Below, in pieces: positions 60,714 through 64,000 of a stretch of 64,000 bases of DNA (within the stretch, counting starts at the first letter, position 1; each line of letters begins with the position of its first letter). Location: NCBI RefSeq assembly GCF_000586555.1, contig NZ_AZUC01000013.1, positions 1 through 64,000 of the forward strand, read 5' to 3'. The notes below the pieces were generated by a model. The model was given only the letters and a program-made list of their open reading frames with translations, did no database searches and was not told the origin of the DNA. This stretch comes from Sporosarcina sp. D27. GTDB taxonomy: Bacteria > Bacillota > Bacilli > Bacillales_A > Planococcaceae. Both the position numbers and the translations under genes were made by a program.

Positions 60714-62189
60714 ATGGGTAAGAAAGAAAAAAAACGTAAGAGATTTACAAAAAAACAGAAACAAATTATGTGGCTGACGTTAGGAATTTTTCTCCTTATT
60801 TATATTGCTGTTATTTTATATCATACATACAAGCCTTTGCCAAAAGGCGTTAATTATGAAGGAGACGTCCATTGGACTGATGATGTAGAGGTTTTCACGG
60901 ATTTATCCTACTCGAAGACAAAGAAGAAAGACGATTTGAAGCATGAACTGAATATTTTTGACGAAGTATATTCAATGATTGACGAAGCGGATGAATTTAT
61001 CGTGCTGGATTTCTTTTTAATGGATCATTATTCAGATGAAAATTTAGACTTCCCGAAGATTGCGGAGACGATCACGAAGAAGTTGGTCGAGAAAAAGAAG
61101 GTTCATCCCGACATGCCGATTGTATTCATCACCGATCCCATCAATAAAGGATATGGCTCCTACGAATCGAAATGGTTCGGAAAGTTAAAGGACGCAGGTG
61201 TGGAAGTCGTATATACCGATTTAGAGCCATTACGCGATTCTATGCCGCTCTACTCAGGACTGTATCGGACGTTGTTCCGCTTTGGAGATATAGGTGGAAA
61301 AGGATGGATTCCGAATGCAATGGCTTCTGAAGCGCCGAAGTTCCGATTAGCATCTTACGTGGAGCTATTGAATGTGAAGTCGAATCACCGTAAAGTGATT
61401 GCAACGGAAAAAGCAGGTCTCGTGACGTCTTCAAATCCACATGATGCGAGTGGTTTCCATGGAAATGTCGCACTTAAAGTATCTGGCCCTATTATTAATG
61501 ATTTATTGGAAGCAGAAGAAGCGGTACTGAACTATTCAACGGGACAGACTGGGCAAACATTGCCTCGTATTGAAGCGAAAGAGCCGAAAGACGGAGAGTA
61601 CGCTGTTCAATATTTAACCGAGAAGAAGATAAAAGACGTATTGATGGATGAACTAACCGCTGCGCAATCGGGTGATCGCATTCGGATGGGAATGTTTTTC
61701 ATCGCGGAACCAGATGTCGTGAAGGAAGTGACTGAAGCCGCAAAGCGTGGTGTGGAAGTAAAACTTATTTTGGATCCGAACGAAAATTCTTTTGGAAACC
61801 AAAAATCAGGACTTCCGAATCGACCTGCTGTACAAAAACTCGTCGAAGACAGCGAGGGTGCAATTGAAGTACGCTGGTACAATACGGTTGTCGGTCAATA
61901 CCATACGAAACTCGTCATGATCGAACGCGATGATAACATGCACATCTTAAATGGTTCTGCCAATTTAACCGAGCGAACCCTCGATAACTACAATTTGGAG
62001 AATGATCTGTATGTGATCGCTCCTACGGATAGTGAACTTGCAGGCGAGCTAGACGCGTATTTCGAACGTTTGTGGAATAACGAAGACGCGTTGTTCACAT
62101 TGGATATGGAAGAATACCAAAACAAATTCACTCGTCCACAGCGCGTGATTTATGCGCTACAAGAGTGGTTAAAATTGACATCTTATTAA
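60714..62189 (+). CDS. Phospholipase D-family membrane-anchored protein (cardiolipin synthase-like)
   Basis: A 491-residue protein with a Lys-rich cytoplasmic tip, one TM (about 18-38), and two HxK(x)4D/N-type motifs: NHRKVIATEKAGLVTSSNPHD and YHTKLVMIERDDNMHILNGSANLTERT. This arrangement with a single TM differs from classical Cls (two TMs) and resembles secreted or anchored PLD-like phosphodiesterases. It acts on the outer face of the membrane. Substrate may be phospholipid or nucleic acid. Start ATG 60714 follows GGAGTGGAGG. Confidence 0.88.
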   Translation: MGKKEKKRKRFTKKQKQIMWLTLGIFLLIYIAVILYHTYKPLPKGVNYEGDVHWTDDVEVFTDLSYSKTKKKDDLKHELNIFDEVYSMIDEADEFIVLDFFLMDHYSDENLDFPKIAETITKKLVEKKKVHPDMPIVFITDPINKGYGSYESKWFGKLKDAGVEVVYTDLEPLRDSMPLYSGLYRTLFRFGDIGGKGWIPNAMASEAPKFRLASYVELLNVKSNHRKVIATEKAGLVTSSNPHDASGFHGNVALKVSGPIINDLLEAEEAVLNYSTGQTGQTLPRIEAKEPKDGEYAVQYLTEKKIKDVLMDELTAAQSGDRIRMGMFFIAEPDVVKEVTEAAKRGVEVKLILDPNENSFGNQKSGLPNRPAVQKLVEDSEGAIEVRWYNTVVGQYHTKLVMIERDDNMHILNGSANLTERTLDNYNLENDLYVIAPTDSELAGELDAYFERLWNNEDALFTLDMEEYQNKFTRPQRVIYALQEWLKLTSY

Positions 62190-62212
62190 GTGATGAAATC
62201 TCCAATATTTAT

Positions 62213-62248
62213 AAAAAACCTCTTACTAATTTCAGGTAAGAGGTTTTT
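62213..62248. terminator. Terminator between the PLD gene and the small minus-strand gene
   Basis: AAAACCTCTTAC pairs with GTAAGAGGTTTT around TAATTTCAG; A and T runs on both sides allow use on either strand. Confidence 0.9.
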
Positions 62249-62283
62249 GCATGGTTGTGTAGATTAGTTGGGATTCTTTAGAG

Positions 62284-62466
62284 TCAAAGCGCTGCAAGCA
62301 TCTCATTAAGCTCTGCAAGACGGTCTTCCATTTTTGCAAGTCGTGCCTCTGATTTTTGGACAGAATCTCCATGACCTGTAGATTCGAGTTTTTCGATGTC
62401 TCCTTGCAAGTTTATATAGTCCATTTTAAGTTCTGCGATTTCAGATTCGATTTGTGATTTAGTCAT
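62284..62466 (-). CDS. SE1832-family small coiled-coil protein
   Basis: A 60-residue, almost wholly helical protein (IESEIAELKMDYINLQGDIEKLES) and a second helix (RLAKMEDRLAELNEML) with heptad spacing. It resembles the SE1832 group of Bacillales, whose function is unknown. GGAGGAA on the minus strand precedes ATG 62466. It lies 28 bases after the PseG-like gene on the same strand, so co-transcription is likely. Confidence 0.8.
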   Translation of the reverse strand: MTKSQIESEIAELKMDYINLQGDIEKLESTGHGDSVQKSEARLAKMEDRLAELNEMLAAL

Positions 62467-62494
62467 GACCGTATTCCTCCCTGTGTACTTTTCC

Positions 62495-63535
62495 TCAGTT
62501 TACCACATCAGGTAGGGGTTTGCCGGGGACTGCACGCTTCGGATGTTCGAGCAGATAACGGACCGTTTCAAACACAGTTTCTGCTTCCTCACCAAGTGGT
62601 AAAGCGAGCTGACGATCGACGTCCCGTTTACGAAGAGAGTCGTGCAGAAGTGGCTCCATGATTGCATTCAACAAATTGGATTGCTTCACTTTGCGTCCAA
62701 GGCCTAAATGTGTGAATCCATCACGGTCGATTGGGAATCGCAACTCGGATTCGAAGGTGCTTTGTGCGAGTACAATACAAGGTACTCCGAGACAGGCAAC
62801 ATCGTATGGCATATAGCCTCCGCCGCATAGCACAATATCCGCTTCTGCCGCCAGCTCAAGAAAATCGTGTGGAGCCTTTTTGACAGTTGTATTTCTACGG
62901 CTCAGTGCCATCATTTGGAGTGTACTCGCGTCGTGTTCATAGGACTTGCCGAGCAAGATCGTCACATTGAGTGGGATTTGCAAATTCATCACGTGACGGA
63001 AAGAACGAAATGTTAAGTTACCAGGATCATTCTCGCCGAATGCGATGAGAAGGCGAGGGGGATCACCGAACACATGCCGATCTCTTTTTGAACGCAAGTC
63101 CGCACAGCGTGCATCAGGTAAAAACGTTTGAATGCCTGTTTTGATTGGACTCGTAACATCATGTTCGGTTTCTCCATATAATGTTTGGATTACAAAATCG
63201 GCTTGCTGTCCGCCTTCTCCGAAATCATCGAAGTGTAAACTAGCAGGAACGAGTCGAGAGATGGCCTCAACTTCTTCTTTAATTGTACTCCCCGTATCTC
63301 GAACGAGTAGATCCGGTTTTAAAAAGGATAGTACTTGAAGAAGGGTACGATGATTATTGGCTTCCATCGACCGATACATAGTTGGTATATCGGGAGTTGC
63401 AACTTGTGTAATGAAAACAATGGTTGCTTCTGAAGAAAGTTCTTCTGCAACTCGTAACGCTCTTCGCAAAGGATAGCCATTTTTTTCTTCTGTAGATGAA
63501 AGACAGATCGCAATGAGCTTTTTTGTTTTGTTCAT
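62495..63535 (-). CDS. PseG/SpsG-like glycosyltransferase-fold protein
   Basis: A 346-residue GT-B-like protein of the PseG/SpsG group. N-terminal ICLSSTEEKNGYPLRRALRVAEEL, a mid-segment DFVIQTLYGETEHD, and the C-terminal nucleotide-sugar region VLCGGGYMPYDVACLGVPCIVLAQ. PseG removes UDP from a diacetamido sugar in pseudaminic acid synthesis, and SpsG acts in spore coat polysaccharide. No other pse or sps gene is adjacent, so the role is open. ATG 63535 is preferred; in-frame ATG 63547 lies against the SD. Confidence 0.7.
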   Translation of the reverse strand: MNKTKKLIAICLSSTEEKNGYPLRRALRVAEELSSEATIVFITQVATPDIPTMYRSMEANNHRTLLQVLSFLKPDLLVRDTGSTIKEEVEAISRLVPASLHFDDFGEGGQQADFVIQTLYGETEHDVTSPIKTGIQTFLPDARCADLRSKRDRHVFGDPPRLLIAFGENDPGNLTFRSFRHVMNLQIPLNVTILLGKSYEHDASTLQMMALSRRNTTVKKAPHDFLELAAEADIVLCGGGYMPYDVACLGVPCIVLAQSTFESELRFPIDRDGFTHLGLGRKVKQSNLLNAIMEPLLHDSLRKRDVDRQLALPLGEEAETVFETVRYLLEHPKRAVPGKPLPDVVN

Positions 63536-63616
63536 AATAGGAATCATCCTTTCCACACAGTCTCTTCACCTCCCAGTCTATGAAAAGGATGGATTCGTTA
63601 TGATAAAGAAATTAGA

Positions 63617-63990
63617 GTGGGGGGAAGCTGATGTGGAACCATGGGAGGCGGTTTATGATCAGAAACCGAGAGTTATGATCACAATCCACCTTTTATGATC
63701 ACTTTCAACGATTTATGATCAATTTGCGAAGAGTATTCAAGCTGGTCACGAGATAGGGTGATGGAGGAAGCTGGTGTTGAACCGCGAGAGGCAGTTTATG
63801 ATCATATTTCAAGTTTTATGAGCACATACCACCTTTTATGATCACTTTCAAAGATTTATGATCAATTTGCGAAGAGTATTCTAGTTGGTCACGAGATAGG
63901 GGGATGGGGAAGCTGGTGTTGTACCGTGGGATAGGTCTTATGAATATCCACTAGCCTTCATCCGAAAACCTCAAATAAGTTGTTTCATAG
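63617..63990 (+). repeat. 143-bp direct repeat (2 full + partial copies) containing inverted TTTATGATCA arrays, locus 3
   Basis: The segment GGGGAAGCTGATGTGGAACC...CACGAGATAG recurs at 63617, 63760 and 63903, a 143-bp period. Each full copy carries four 20-bp units TTTATGATCA or TTTATGAGCA (TTATG at 63653, 63673, 63693, 63713; and 63796, 63816, 63836, 63856). A degenerate unit occurs at 63939, exactly 143 later. The unit is the reverse complement of the (A/C)TCATAAA family. Bases 63536-64000 contain no supported gene. Confidence 0.9.
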
Positions 63991-64000
63991 AGTGGGTGTG

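Noticed and set aside
63513..63698. Small open frame at the right edge
   Set aside because: It begins inside the PseG-like gene and runs through the repeat, and it lacks a ribosome site.

Overview
The window looks like a chromosome segment of a Gram-positive, low-to-mid GC member of the Bacillales, most likely Planococcaceae and Sporosarcina-like. This is inferred from several things together: staphylococcal-type nreABC next to narGHJI, strong AGGAGG-type ribosome sites with many TTG and GTG starts, a NrdR-controlled ribonucleotide reductase operon, a YusW-type lipoprotein, a BmrCD-like exporter and an SE1832-type small protein. No insertion sequence, phage, integrase or CRISPR array was seen. 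Most genes are ordinary core or near-core genes. The unusual material lies in domain fusions, operator pairs and, above all, intergenic repeats.

Layout. 0-5 kb: chemotaxis coupling protein CheV, a sodium:alanine/glycine-type symporter and a methyl-accepting chemotaxis protein. 5-9 kb: class I ribonucleotide reductase operon (nrdE, a flavodoxin, nrdF) behind two NrdR boxes with centres 32 bp apart. 9-28.6 kb: an anaerobic nitrate respiration island. It holds narGHJI, the nitrate/oxygen sensing system nreABC, a hemerythrin-like protein, a NarK-type transporter fused to a C-terminal PAS domain, and a complete molybdenum cofactor set (moeB/thiF-like, moaB, moaC on the opposite strand, moeA, mobB, moaE, moaD, mobA, moaA). 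It ends in a SEC-C-motif protein. These genes form one functional unit: nitrate uptake, nitrate reduction, assembly of the Mo-bis-MGD enzyme, and oxygen/nitrate control.

29-42.6 kb: an AIM24-family protein, a divergent TetR/MFS drug-efflux pair, and a lysine degradation operon (aldehyde dehydrogenase, lysine 6-dehydrogenase-like protein, acyl-CoA dehydrogenase) with a cre-like site. A serpin lipoprotein, an octopine-dehydrogenase-family protein, and a TetR/YhgE (Pip) pair sharing a 25-bp operator design follow. 43-48.4 kb: a small membrane protein, an SDR oxidoreductase, a YdaK-like degenerate-GGDEF membrane protein with a processive glycosyltransferase, and a convergent PAS-GGDEF-EAL protein. 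Together these suggest a c-di-GMP-linked exopolysaccharide module. 48.4-64 kb: an EamA transporter, a heterodimeric ABC exporter, a YusW lipoprotein, a DUF2804 protein, tRNA-Ala(GGC), an amidase-domain protein, a nitroreductase, an M20 dipeptidase, a CNNM/CBS membrane protein, an ECF sigma factor, a phospholipase D-family protein, an SE1832-type small protein and a PseG/SpsG-like protein.

The most novel feature is a set of intergenic tandem arrays. Three carry a 20-bp unit built on (A/C)TCATAAA (28.7, 32.8 and 63.65 kb; the last inverted and embedded in a 143-bp higher-order repeat). Three others, with unrelated sequences, have an exact 21-bp period (42.8, 53.15 and 56.75 kb). The shared period of about two helical turns in unrelated sequences is not explained by coding, CRISPR or known mobile elements.
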